From: a virus
Length of the DNA: 21,810 bases
Direction: 5' to 3' (one strand)
IMG/VR virus record: IMGVR_UViG_3300043786_001515
Span: 1-21,810 of that record
A program made the translations under genes and the position numbers. Every line of letters begins with the position of its first letter. The first letter of the stretch is position 1. Shown in pieces: positions 6,702-13,961 of the stretch. Under the pieces are notes generated by a model. The model searched no databases. It had not been told where the DNA came from and worked only from the letters and a program-made list of their open reading frames with translations.

Positions 6702-7151
6702 ATGGCCACGTACACCAAGATCAACGGCAAGGCGTACTCGCATTCCTCCATCGAGGTGCAGCTCAACGGCAAGAGCTACCCGTTTGTCAAGGAGGTCTCC
6801 TACTCCGACGACCTGGAGCCCGGCGAGGTGCGCGGCACCAGCGCCCAGCTGCTGAGCCGCACCCGCGGCGAGTACAAGGCCGAAGCCAGCATCACGCTCT
6901 ACAAGGGGGCGGCTCAAGAGCTGCTCGATGACCTCGGCGACGGCTTTATGGAGAAAGAGTTCGATATGGTCGTCACCCGCAAGGAGGATGACATGTCGAC
7001 GATCATCGACACCGTCGTGAAGTGCCGCATCAAGAAGCACGAGAGCGGCTCCTCCACGGGCTCCGACCCCAACGAAGTGAAGTTCGATCTTCACCCCATG
7101 TACATCCTCTGGAACGGCTATTCGCCCATCGCTGGGCTGATCAAGGGCTGA
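6702..7151 (+). CDS. Tail tube protein (Mu gpM-like)
   Basis: The 149-residue product matches the tail-tube family of Mu-like phages in size, order and sequence style. It has an N-terminal INGKAYSHSSIEVQLNGKSY, a VKEVSYSDDLEPGEVRGTSA stretch and alternating beta strands through ASITLYKGAAQELLDDLG and EFDMVVTRKED to FDLHPMYILWNG. Tube proteins polymerise into the inner tail channel around the tape measure. AGAGGG at 6692-6697 is the ribosome-binding site. It lies between the sheath gene and the chaperone genes. Confidence 0.85.
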   Translation: MATYTKINGKAYSHSSIEVQLNGKSYPFVKEVSYSDDLEPGEVRGTSAQLLSRTRGEYKAEASITLYKGAAQELLDDLGDGFMEKEFDMVVTRKEDDMSTIIDTVVKCRIKKHESGSSTGSDPNEVKFDLHPMYILWNGYSPIAGLIKG

Positions 7152-7153
7152 CC

Positions 7154-7471
7154 ATGACCATCGATCCGCAGACCATCGAAGCGCTCAAGGCCAAGCACGG
7201 CGACACCCTCACGCTGCTCGAAGCGGAAGGGGTGGAGATCGTCGTCAAGCCCATCGACCTGGGCAGCTACCGGATCTTCAAGAAGAAGGCCGCCAACGAG
7301 GAGACCAGGGCGACCGCCGGCGAGGATCTGCTCTACGGCGTCCTCGTCCACCCGACCCGCGAGGAGCTGCAGATCGCCGTGCGCGGGCGGCCCTTCCTGC
7401 TGGAGCACTTTGCCGGCGAGGTCGTGAAGAACGCCGGGGCCCTGGCTGAGGTGCGCTCAAAAAAATTGTGA
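7154..7471 (+). CDS. Tail assembly chaperone, short form (gpG-like)
   Basis: The 105-residue product comes from ATG 7154, with AAGGG at 7143-7147, and ends at TGA 7469-7471. It lies between tube and tape measure, the place of the conserved tail-assembly chaperone pair in long-tailed phages. The sequence (EIVVKPIDLGSYRIFKKKAA, LVHPTREELQIAVRGRPFLL) resembles chaperones of Mu-like and related phages. Immediately before its stop is a run of seven A residues in exactly the register needed for -1 slippage. A fraction of ribosomes would therefore continue into the frame ending at 7623 and make a longer form. A longer upstream reading of this frame inside the tube gene is not supported. Confidence 0.8.
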   Translation: MTIDPQTIEALKAKHGDTLTLLEAEGVEIVVKPIDLGSYRIFKKKAANEETRATAGEDLLYGVLVHPTREELQIAVRGRPFLLEHFAGEVVKNAGALAEVRSKKL

Positions 7472-7501
7472 GCCTCTACCACGAGGCCCGTCGTGACGTG
7501 G
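7459..7501 (+). promoter_or_regulatory. Programmed -1 ribosomal frameshift signal with hairpin or pseudoknot
   Basis: Seven consecutive A residues (7459-7465) read as A-AAA-AAA in the upstream frame, a classic X-XXY-YYZ slippery heptamer. Six bases later GCCTC (7472-7476) and GAGGC (7483-7487) form a perfect five-pair stem with a six-base loop. Loop bases CCAC (7479-7482) can pair with GTGG (7498-7501), so an H-type pseudoknot is possible. A competing hairpin using GAG/CTC further downstream can also be drawn. Stem spacing of 5-9 bases after the slippery site is typical for stimulators of -1 frameshifting. The elements are directly visible; efficiency is unknown. Confidence 0.8.
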
Positions 7502-7623
7502 GGCTCGCCGGCTACTGCCTGCTGGCCTACCGCCGCCTCGAAGACTGCGAAGAGGCGGAAGTCGGGGCGCTCCTCGAAGCCGAGTTTTTTCATATCGTCC
7601 GCGCCAACCTCTCGAAGATCTGA
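7465..7623 (+). CDS. -1 frame extension of the tail assembly chaperone (GT-like form)
   Basis: After a -1 slip on the A7 run, reading continues IVSLYHEARRDVGLAG and ends at TGA 7621-7623, adding 52 residues to 104 upstream residues for a 156-residue fusion. The extension has no ATG; the nearest stop upstream in its own frame is at 7447-7449. The only alternative start is a GTG at 7468 without a ribosome-binding site. The extension is amphipathic and acidic (RRLEDCEEAEVGALLEAEFF), as expected for the T part that contacts the tape measure. In lambda and most long-tailed phages this G/GT pair is made by frameshifting, and the ratio of the two forms matters for tail assembly. Confidence 0.78.
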   Translation: MVSLYHEARRDVGLAGYCLLAYRRLEDCEEAEVGALLEAEFFHIVRANLSKI

Positions 7624-7629
7624 CCCGCC

Positions 7630-9429
7630 ATGAGCGTCAAGTTTGCCCTCGCCCTCCTCGACATGACCAGCGGGCCCGCACGCGCCGCCGGCAGGGCGCT
7701 GGCGGCCGTCGAGGGCAAGCTGCGGGCGCTCCAGGCGGCGGCGGGCGTCGACATCGGCAAGAAGGTCAAGGGCAGCACGTCCCAGCCTCGCGACGAGCTG
7801 GCCAGGCTCAAGGCGGCGGGGCAGGACGGCACCAGCGGGCTCGCCGGCGGGGCCCTGGGGGCCACCTCCGCCATGGCAGGCCTGGCGGCAGCCATCGGGG
7901 TCGCGGCGGTCGCTGGCCTGGGGCTTGCGGCGGCAGGCGCCAGCTACGCCGCGGACATGGCAGGCTTCAAGGGGCAAGCCGCGTTTGCCTTCAAGTTCAT
8001 CACCGGGAGCCAGCAGAAGGCCGGCGAAGTGATGACCATGGCGGACGAGCTGGCCCGGAGCATGGGCGCCAAGACCACCGACGTCACCGAGTCCATCCGG
8101 GAGCTGATGGCCGGAGGTTTCGGGGCAGATCAGGCCAAGGGCATCACGGCAGCGGTGGCCGATATCCGGGCCATGAACCCCAAGGCCAACATCGAGGCCA
8201 TCGCCACGCAGATCGCCCAGATGAAAGGCGCGGGCCGCGTGCTCGCCGAAGACCTGAAGCCGCTGCTCAACGCCGGCATCAACGACGATATCTTTTATCA
8301 GGTGCTCCGCGAGATGACCGGTCAAAAGGACCAGGTCAAGCTCAAGAAGATGATGGAGTCCGGCAAGGTCTCCAGCGATCAGGGCATTGCCGCCATCCTC
8401 GAGACCGTGAAGCGCATGGGGGGCGGCGGACCCCTCGGCGCCGTCGCCGCCGAGAAGGCGTCGACCAGCGTGGCCGGCGCGATCGAGAACACGAAGGCGA
8501 TGTTCGAGCGCCTGTTCATCGCGATCAACTCCGGCGCGGCCAGCAAATCCCTGATCGCCATCGCCGGGCGCCTCGCCAACCTGTTCGACCCAGCCCAGCC
8601 GAGCGGGCAGCGCCTGCTGGCCACCCTGGACAAGATCGCCGGGATGGTCGGGAGGATGTTCGAGCGCCTCGACCTCGAAATGCTCATCGGAGGCCTCTTC
8701 CTGGTGGTCGGCGCCGTGGACAGCGTCATCACCGCCCTGTCCCCGCTGGGGGAGGGGCTCCTGGCTGGACTCGGCGAGGCGGGGAACCTGGTCCTCGAGG
8801 TCCTCAGCGCCGTCATGGGCTCCGGGGGCGCTGCGGGCAGCAGCAAGGACCTGGCAGAGGCGCTCCGCATGGTCGGGACGGCCATCGGCTACGTGGTCGT
8901 GGGGATCGGCGTGGTGGTCGCCATGGCCGGGTGGCTGGCGGTCCAGATCGCTCGTGTGGCGGCCTTCGTCGGGGCTGCTGCGGGCGCGATCGGCATCGCC
9001 CTCGTCGACGGCATCGGGGGCGGCCTGGATGCGGCCTGGCAGGGACTCGTGACCCGCCTGGGCAAGCTGACCTCGCTGCTGCCGGATGTGGTGCGCAAGG
9101 TGCTCGGCATCGCCTCCCCGTCGAAGGTCATGATGCAGCTCGGCGGGTACACCGCCGAGGGTTTTGCCCTGGGCGTGGAGCGCGGCGCAGCGACCCCCGG
9201 CGACATGGCCGGGATGCTCACCGCTCCGGCAGCGCTGGGGGCCCTCCCTGGGGGCGCCGAGGCTGGCGGGGGCGCCGCCCCATCCATCGCCCTCACGATC
9301 CAGGTCGACGCCTCGGGCCGGGACGACGCCCAGGAGATCGCGGCGCTCGCGGCCTCCCGAGGGCGCGAGATGCTGGTGAGCGTCTTCGAGCGCATGGCCC
9401 TCACCTCCGGTGCGACGGTGCCCACATGA
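7630..9429 (+). CDS. Tail tape measure protein
   Basis: This 599-residue protein sets tail length and lies inside the tail tube. Its start MSVKFALALLDMTSGPARAA is typical of tape measures. Residues 72-105 are hydrophobic and Ala/Gly-rich, and further hydrophobic segments lie around 350-366 and 414-468, as is usual for the part that enters the cell envelope. Residues 493-515 carry the widespread GIASPSKVMMQLGGYTAEGF motif of tape-measure C-termini. A Gly/Ala/Pro linker and a short helical end follow. By the general rule of about 0.15 nm per residue the tail would be near 90 nm. It has no muralytic domain that I can recognise. The ribosome-binding site is weak. Confidence 0.9.
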   Translation: MSVKFALALLDMTSGPARAAGRALAAVEGKLRALQAAAGVDIGKKVKGSTSQPRDELARLKAAGQDGTSGLAGGALGATSAMAGLAAAIGVAAVAGLGLAAAGASYAADMAGFKGQAAFAFKFITGSQQKAGEVMTMADELARSMGAKTTDVTESIRELMAGGFGADQAKGITAAVADIRAMNPKANIEAIATQIAQMKGAGRVLAEDLKPLLNAGINDDIFYQVLREMTGQKDQVKLKKMMESGKVSSDQGIAAILETVKRMGGGGPLGAVAAEKASTSVAGAIENTKAMFERLFIAINSGAASKSLIAIAGRLANLFDPAQPSGQRLLATLDKIAGMVGRMFERLDLEMLIGGLFLVVGAVDSVITALSPLGEGLLAGLGEAGNLVLEVLSAVMGSGGAAGSSKDLAEALRMVGTAIGYVVVGIGVVVAMAGWLAVQIARVAAFVGAAAGAIGIALVDGIGGGLDAAWQGLVTRLGKLTSLLPDVVRKVLGIASPSKVMMQLGGYTAEGFALGVERGAATPGDMAGMLTAPAALGALPGGAEAGGGAAPSIALTIQVDASGRDDAQEIAALAASRGREMLVSVFERMALTSGATVPT

Positions 9430-10013
9430 CGCAGCCGTTCTGGGACAACAACGAGGCCAACCCGACCGAGGTCTTCGGCACCGGCTGGGATTACCTCGTC
9501 CTGGGCGGCTACCAGGTCCCCGGCGTCCTGGAGGAGCCCCCCAAGGCCGAAGCCAGCCGCAAGGCCGACAAGAAGAACGGACCCGGTCTCGATGGCGCCA
9601 CCCTCACCTGGCAGGGCTACGAGCCGCCGGATGTGAGCTTCAAGATCCTGATCTGGAAGCGCGACCAGTGGGAGGCCTGGCAGGACCTCTACCCGCTGAT
9701 CCTCCCCCGACCCGGCAAACCTCCCTCCGCGCCGTTCTCGGTGAGCCACCCCGCGCTCGCGATCCTGGGCATCACCGAGATCGCGATCACCAGGGTCAGC
9801 GCCCCCGAGAAGGCCAGCGTCCGGGGCGCCATGAGGATCAGCATCCAGGGCGTCCAGTGGGTGAAGCCCAAGCAGGTCGGCACAAGCACCCCCAAGGCCG
9901 CCAGCGCCGGCGTCCCGGCCACCGTCCACGACCAGAAGGGCGGGTACACCCCCGCCGTCACCGGGCCGCCTGCGCCGCCGCAGCCCCCGTCGAAATTCAA
10001 CGTCACCCCATGA
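9426..10013 (+). CDS. Baseplate-hub associated tail protein
   Basis: The 195-residue product starts in an ATGA overlap with the tape measure. Residues about 15-150 form a beta-rich domain (GWDYLVLGGYQVPGVL, ATLTWQGYEPPDVSFKILIW, AMRISIQGVQWVKP) like adaptor proteins that link the tail tip to the hub. Residues about 160-195 are a flexible tail ending PPAPPQPPSKFNVTP. Its place directly between tape measure and hub genes corresponds to the DNA-circularisation or LysM-type baseplate proteins of other phages, but I see no diagnostic motif for either. A baseplate role is a positional inference. Confidence 0.55.
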   Translation: MTQPFWDNNEANPTEVFGTGWDYLVLGGYQVPGVLEEPPKAEASRKADKKNGPGLDGATLTWQGYEPPDVSFKILIWKRDQWEAWQDLYPLILPRPGKPPSAPFSVSHPALAILGITEIAITRVSAPEKASVRGAMRISIQGVQWVKPKQVGTSTPKAASAGVPATVHDQKGGYTPAVTGPPAPPQPPSKFNVTP

Positions 10014-10666
10014 GCAGCTTCGCCGCCCTCAACGGTCGCCCGGTCCTCTCCGGATCGGTCCTGCTCCCCTTCGCTGGGGTCTGGGTCGCGGGCCTCGTGA
10101 TCGACGCCGCCGTGGCCCCCACGGGTGCCGCCGCGCTCACCCTGGACGAGGGCGCGGTCACCCTGAAGGGCACGCTGCTGCGGTCCCGCGAGGCCTTCGG
10201 GCGCGTCGAGGTGCTCCTGGTGGGCGGCGCCGGAGGGCTCTGGCGGCAGGTCCCCGGGCGCCACTACCGGAGCACGCCGGCGAGCATGGTCTGGTCGGAT
10301 ATCCTCAGCGCATGCGGCGAGACCCCCAGCGGGGCCTCCTCGGCGCAGCTCGGGGGGCAACTCGCCCAGTGGACCCGGATCCGGAGCAGCGGTGCCGACG
10401 CCCTCACCCGCCTTGCTGACGCCCTGGGCGGGGTCTGGCGGGTGGAGCTCGACGGCACGACCCGGCTCCTCGACCCGGCGGCCACCGAAGCCGGCAAGGC
10501 CACCACGGGGAGCCAGATCGCAGACTGCCCCGCGGAGTCCTCGGCGCTGTGGGCCCTGGACACCCACGCCCTTCTCCCCGGGCAGCTCCTCGACGGGCGC
10601 CGGGTCCGGGACCTCGAGCACCAGATCTCCGCCCAGGGGATCCGAACGAAGGTTTGGTATGGCTGA
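10010..10666 (+). CDS. Probable baseplate hub protein (gpD/gp44-like)
   Basis: The 218-residue product has an N-terminal beta-barrel-like half (residues 1-80: SGSVLLPFAGVWVAGLVID, GAVTLKGTLLRSREAFGRVE) and a second half with ASMVWSDILSACGE, then QWTRIRSSGADALTRLADAL and GGVWRVELDGTTRLL. Hub proteins of the gpD/gp44 group share this layout: a barrel, then a helix with a conserved WR in the following strand. It is shorter than Mu gp44. It precedes the spike gene and overlaps it by eight bases, the normal hub-spike order. Confidence 0.6.
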   Translation: MSSFAALNGRPVLSGSVLLPFAGVWVAGLVIDAAVAPTGAAALTLDEGAVTLKGTLLRSREAFGRVEVLLVGGAGGLWRQVPGRHYRSTPASMVWSDILSACGETPSGASSAQLGGQLAQWTRIRSSGADALTRLADALGGVWRVELDGTTRLLDPAATEAGKATTGSQIADCPAESSALWALDTHALLPGQLLDGRRVRDLEHQISAQGIRTKVWYG

Positions 10667-11147
10667 CCTCGATCGCCTCCGGGGGGCGCTGGCCGCCCTC
10701 GTCCAGCAGCTCACCGGGCACACCGACTACCACGCCGTGTACCTCGCCGAGGTGCGCGGGCAGAACCCGGATTTCACGGTCGAGCTGCGCCCCGAGAGCC
10801 CCAAGCTGGGCGACTTCTCCCGGGTGGCGCTCCGAGGCCTCCCCGGCGTTCAGGTCCGGGTCAAGCAGGGCGCCCGGGTCTTGCTCGGCTTCGAGAACGG
10901 TGACCCCTCCAGGCCCTACGCCGCCCTGTTCAACGCCGACAGCCTGCAAGAGATCATCGTCACCGCGCAGACAAAGATCCTGCTCAAGGCCCCGTCCACC
11001 GTCGTCGCCCAGTCCGAAGGCCTCGCCAAGCGGGTCGCGAGGATGGGCGACCTGGTGAAGGTCACCGGGATCTGCGGCCCCCCGGGCGCCCCGGTGGAGT
11101 TCGTCGGCTACATCCTCGACGGCGCCCAGAAGCTCACCAGCGAATGA
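10659..11147 (+). CDS. Baseplate spike protein (gpV/gp45-like)
   Basis: The 162-residue product fits the central spike family. After a short N-terminal helix, residues about 27-90 form an OB-fold-like domain (YLAEVRGQNPDFTVELRP, SRVALRGLPGVQVRVKQGAR, VLLGFENGDPSRPYAAL). GDPxxP is a common spike signature. Next is a short beta stretch (EIIVTAQTKILLKAP) in place of a long spike helix. The last 35 residues (RVARMGDLVKVTGI ... GYILDGAQKLTS) have a PAAR-like look, starting ARxGD and ending G-x-I-x-x-G, which would suit the needle tip. That last reading is tentative. It starts inside the hub gene and its stop overlaps the next ATG. Confidence 0.65.
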   Translation: MADLDRLRGALAALVQQLTGHTDYHAVYLAEVRGQNPDFTVELRPESPKLGDFSRVALRGLPGVQVRVKQGARVLLGFENGDPSRPYAALFNADSLQEIIVTAQTKILLKAPSTVVAQSEGLAKRVARMGDLVKVTGICGPPGAPVEFVGYILDGAQKLTSE

Positions 11148-11632
11148 TCACCTACCAGGGAAAAGTTGGGATCCTCGCGGCCTTCCCGGTGTTTGCGCAA
11201 CTCGTCGGCGCGATCGACCTGGCGGGCCTCGCGGCCGAAGCGGCGGCGCTGCTCCAGGCGAGCGTCACCTTCACGCCTCCGTCGATCTTCGGGATCCTCG
11301 GCGTGGTCGCGGCCATCGGCGCCGCGCTCCAGGCGGGATTCCAGCCCCCGAGCTTCGACTTCAAGGCGAACTTCCTCGTCAAATACGGGCTCCTCAAGCT
11401 GCGGTTGGAGCTCCTGATCAAGATCGTCGACCTTGTCGCCTCCGGCAGCGTGCGCCTCTACGAGCAGCAGGGCACCGCCGGGACCTTCGCCTCCGAGCTG
11501 GAGACCACCCTCTCCGGCACCGACGCCGCAGGGGGCATCGCCCCCACCCAGCAGACCTTCGCCGTGCTCCTGGTGGCCGAAGGGGGCACCGCCGGCGAGA
11601 CCACCCTCAAGCTCCTCCGGAGCGGGATCTGA
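11144..11632 (+). CDS. Hydrophobic baseplate-region protein of unknown function
   Basis: The 162-residue product starts in an ATGA overlap with the spike gene. It is rich in Ala, Leu and Gly, with hydrophobic stretches at about 18-38 (QLVGAIDLAGLAAEAAALL) and 48-66 (SIFGILGVVAAIGAALQAGF), then a KYGLLKLRLELLIKIVDLV helix. The C-terminal part is soluble-looking and beta-rich (QQTFAVLLVAEGG). It is not a typical secreted protein, as no signal peptide stands at the start. Its place beside the spike suggests a tail-tip part or an assembly helper. I do not recognise the family. Confidence 0.55.
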   Translation: MITYQGKVGILAAFPVFAQLVGAIDLAGLAAEAAALLQASVTFTPPSIFGILGVVAAIGAALQAGFQPPSFDFKANFLVKYGLLKLRLELLIKIVDLVASGSVRLYEQQGTAGTFASELETTLSGTDAAGGIAPTQQTFAVLLVAEGGTAGETTLKLLRSGI

Positions 11633-11635
11633 CCC

Positions 11636-12445
11636 ATGCCCCAGAACATCACCGACGTCGACGAATTCACAGCCACGGTCACCTCCCCCGCGGACGGCGA
11701 CACCCGCAACGCCGGCAGCGTCCTCGCCTCGTTCCAGATCGTCGCGAACCGCACGAAGTGGCTCTACAACACGCTCACCTCCCGAGGCATCTCGAAGATC
11801 CGGAAGGTCACCTCCACCACGGACCTGAAAGCCCTCGCCTCGCCGGTCGAGGGGGATGTGGCGATCCTGTCCACGGGCAGCGTGCCCCAGATCTTCGTCT
11901 ACCGGTCGGTGGCGCTGGCGGGCTCGGACCTCTCGCAGATCCGCTACGACAGCACCGTGTCTACCGGGCAGTGGCTCTCGCCCTGGTACTGGCTGGTCGA
12001 CGCCTCGGGGGCCTCGCCGCGGCTGGACGTGAACGTGCTGCCGCCGCCCAACCGGATCCAGAACGTCCAGAACGAATTCTCCATCAGCCCCTCGGCGACG
12101 AACGCCACGGAGGCCGGGTCGGTCTTCGGGCCCACCATGTCGCTCGCGGTGCTGGCTGGCGACAAGATCGTCTTCGACGCCCACACCACCCTGGCGATGC
12201 AGTCCGCCGATGCGTTCGGCTACATCGCCATCGCCGTCGATGGCACGGACCAGCCGCAGTCGAAGCGGCTGTGGACGGCAGACGGTACGGGCGCGAACCT
12301 GCACCTGCAGACGTCCTTGCTCTACGACGTGGTTTCGTCCGCCACCCTCACGATCCGCCTCTACCAGAAGATCACCACCCTGACCTCCGGGACGCCGCAG
12401 CTCATCGGGCCCCAGACGATCCGCGCGCTCGTGCTGAGGCCCTGA
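11636..12445 (+). CDS. Appendage or tail fibre-like protein
   Basis: The 269-residue product begins with NITDVDEFTATVTSPADGD and SFQIVANRTKWLYN, a start often found on phage fibre and spike proteins that attach to the virion. The rest is beta-rich (VEGDVAILSTGSVPQIFVYR, GQWLSPWYWLVDASG, DKIVFDAHTTLAM, FGYIAIAVDG, TLTIRLYQKI), in line with a trimeric or lectin-like head domain. The ribosome-binding site is weak. It lies between the hub/spike genes and the wedge genes. Host receptor contact is possible; no enzyme motif is seen. Confidence 0.6.
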   Translation: MPQNITDVDEFTATVTSPADGDTRNAGSVLASFQIVANRTKWLYNTLTSRGISKIRKVTSTTDLKALASPVEGDVAILSTGSVPQIFVYRSVALAGSDLSQIRYDSTVSTGQWLSPWYWLVDASGASPRLDVNVLPPPNRIQNVQNEFSISPSATNATEAGSVFGPTMSLAVLAGDKIVFDAHTTLAMQSADAFGYIAIAVDGTDQPQSKRLWTADGTGANLHLQTSLLYDVVSSATLTIRLYQKITTLTSGTPQLIGPQTIRALVLRP

Positions 12446-12447
12446 CC

Positions 12448-12894
12448 ATGGCGATGGAGGGCGGACAGGTCGTCGTCACCGACGACGAGACGGTGAGCGG
12501 CGGAGGCCTCGCGAGGGCCATCTACAACCGGAAGGCCACGAGCGGCGCAGCCACGCTCGCGGCCATCTCCACGGCCTACGCCTCCTCGCTGGAGACGGAG
12601 GGGCTCAGCCAGGGCGAGCGCGACGCCCTGGAGGCGCAGCGGGACAGCTCCCGGCTGTCGCTCCTGCGGTCCTGGGCGGCAGAGGCGAACGACCTCGGGG
12701 CCGCCATCGTCGACTACCTCAAGGCCAACGCCACGGTCTCCCTGGCCACGGTCAAGGCCACGGTGGGCACGTCGACCAGCGTGGGGCGCACGCCGAACCC
12801 GAACAACGGCGACGTCCCGATCGAGCCCCCGACGACCGCCGTGGACCTGCCGGTCACCGGGGCCGGGGGCGCCACGGTGCTCGCGCTGACGTGA
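12448..12894 (+). CDS. Small appendage-associated protein
   Basis: The 148-residue product starts at ATG 12448, with GAGG about nine bases upstream; an ATG two codons later is an alternative. It has an N-terminal GGGLARAIYNRKATSGAA, a helical middle (SLLRSWAAEANDLGAAIVDY) and a disordered end with TPNPNNGDVPIEPPTTAVDL. The pattern of GLARAIY followed by AAIVDYLKANATV recurs in phage proteins next to fibre genes. It may join or cap the preceding appendage. Its stop is six bases from the convergent end of the minus-strand gene. Confidence 0.55.
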   Translation: MAMEGGQVVVTDDETVSGGGLARAIYNRKATSGAATLAAISTAYASSLETEGLSQGERDALEAQRDSSRLSLLRSWAAEANDLGAAIVDYLKANATVSLATVKATVGTSTSVGRTPNPNNGDVPIEPPTTAVDLPVTGAGGATVLALT

Positions 12895-12900
12895 AGACCA

Positions 12901-13479
12901 CTATCGAGCGGACGGGGCCGAGCTCGGAGCCGGCGCCGAGGGGGATGCTCGAGGGTGCACCTTGAACGTGCATCCTGTAACCGTGTACCCCTCGGTACCA
13001 ACCAGCGAGCTGTTGTTTACTCGAACCTTGGACCAGCCAAGAAAGCTCGTATCGAGAACCGTGATTCCTGCGCCAACCACGGGGAACTTGGCTTTTGCCT
13101 CAAGTCGCTTCAGCTCGGCCTGGTTCTTGGCAGCGGCTACGCGCTGAAACCAACGAAAGTCCTCTTCGGTCGCAAAGACGGGCCCTCGCTCGTCGAGGGA
13201 GCAGTAGAGAAACCCGTCCTCTCCGGTGATGGGCCGGGGGATATATGCCTCCGGGGCAGAGGAAGGGGCAGACGCCTCGGCCTTGGCCCGCTTGTTTTCT
13301 CGCTCTTCCGCATTCTTGCGAGCCCCCTTCAGAGCGCCGCACATCATGCCCGTCACGACCAAGCAACCGAAGATCAGGGCGATGATGGCCAGAGGGCCGG
13401 GGCCCTTCTTCGGAGTTGGCTGCTGGTGTTGCGGATATCCCTGAGGGGACTGCGCCCCCGGTGGTTGCTGCCAGGTCAT
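12901..13479 (-). CDS. Moron: single-span membrane protein with possible SH3-like domain
   Basis: This is the only gene on the minus strand. The 192-residue product starts at ATG 13479, and a TTG at 13515 is a less likely start. Residues 1-29 are Gln/Pro-rich (PPGAQSPQGYPQHQQ). Residues 30-50 are one strong membrane span (LAIIALIFGCLVVTGMMCGAL). Residues 51-70 are highly charged, and 78-130 are a soluble region with a long helix (EEDFRWFQRVAAAKNQAEL). Residues 134-168 (VVGAGITVLDTSFLGWSKVR, then GTEGYTV) resemble a bacterial SH3-type barrel. The end is Ser/Ala/Pro-rich. Hand counts give 56% G+C for 12961-13140, against 73% in a 60-base sample of the next gene, so it looks acquired. A lysogenic-conversion or exclusion role is possible but unproven. 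Confidence 0.7.
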   Translation of the reverse strand: MTWQQPPGAQSPQGYPQHQQPTPKKGPGPLAIIALIFGCLVVTGMMCGALKGARKNAEERENKRAKAEASAPSSAPEAYIPRPITGEDGFLYCSLDERGPVFATEEDFRWFQRVAAAKNQAELKRLEAKAKFPVVGAGITVLDTSFLGWSKVRVNNSSLVGTEGYTVTGCTFKVHPRASPSAPAPSSAPSAR

Positions 13480-13577
13480 AGCTCCGAGGCTCGCTCCATG
13501 TCGCGCTGAGCACAACGCCCCGCGCCGCCCCTTCGCCCTCCCGCTCCCGTTCCCCTTCGAGCTGAGCCCTCAAAATC
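13480..13577. other. Divergent intergenic spacer between the moron and the wedge gene
   Basis: These 98 bases separate the moron start (minus strand) from the next + strand gene. This is the longest stretch without a gene in the window. On the minus strand GGAG lies directly before the moron ATG. A moron usually has its own promoter, which would have to lie here, but I cannot point to convincing -35 and -10 boxes. On the plus strand no clear ribosome-binding site precedes the ATG at 13578. A pyrimidine-rich run spans about 13525-13560. Confidence 0.4.
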
Positions 13578-13961
13578 ATGCCTTTCGGCACCGACATCTC
13601 CACCTTCCCGGACCTGGACCCGGCGTTCACGATCATCTCCGGGCCCCGGGTCGTGATCGAGGCGCTCGCGCGCCGGCTCACCACCCCGCGCGGCTCGCTG
13701 GTGAGCGATCCCGACTACGGCTTCGACCTGCGGCAGCTCCTGCACCTCGACACCACCCCCCAGGACGAGGGGCGCCTGCTGGCGCAGATGCAGGCCCAGA
13801 TCGAGGCAGACGAGCGGGTGCTGGGCGCCAGCGTGCGCTTCGTCCGCTCCGCCGGGGACACGCTCCGCGTCGTCGTGCGCTTCCGCACCCTCGACGGCCC
13901 CTTCGCTTTCACCCTCGCCGTGGCTGACGCCGGCGCCGCCATCCTCCCCGGGGAGACATGA
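13578..13961 (+). CDS. Baseplate wedge protein (gp25/gpW/gp46-like)
   Basis: The 127-residue product matches the small wedge protein that starts baseplate assembly. It has the typical EALARRLTTPRGSLVSDPDY block, a GFDLRQLLHL segment, an acidic helix and final strands ASVRFVRSAGDTLRVVVRF and GPFAFTLAVADAG. T4 gp25, P2 gpW and Mu gp46 share this layout. It precedes the J-like gene and overlaps it at ATGA. Its start has no obvious ribosome-binding sequence, perhaps because the region before it was altered by the moron insertion. Confidence 0.82.
   Translation: MPFGTDISTFPDLDPAFTIISGPRVVIEALARRLTTPRGSLVSDPDYGFDLRQLLHLDTTPQDEGRLLAQMQAQIEADERVLGASVRFVRSAGDTLRVVVRFRTLDGPFAFTLAVADAGAAILPGET

Noticed and set aside
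5178-7094. A 638-residue open frame on the minus strand
   Set aside because: It runs antisense to the sheath and tube genes, has repetitive Gly/Arg/Asp-rich composition typical of high-GC shadow frames, and no ribosome-binding site.
1-11632. Tailocin or extracellular contractile injection system instead of a phage
   Set aside because: Capsid, protease/scaffold, connector and morphogenesis genes are all present and intact, so the locus can make a head.
12918-12927. Perfect 10-base palindrome CCGAGCTCGG as a terminator
   Set aside because: It lies inside the moron coding sequence, has no loop and is not followed by a T run on either strand.
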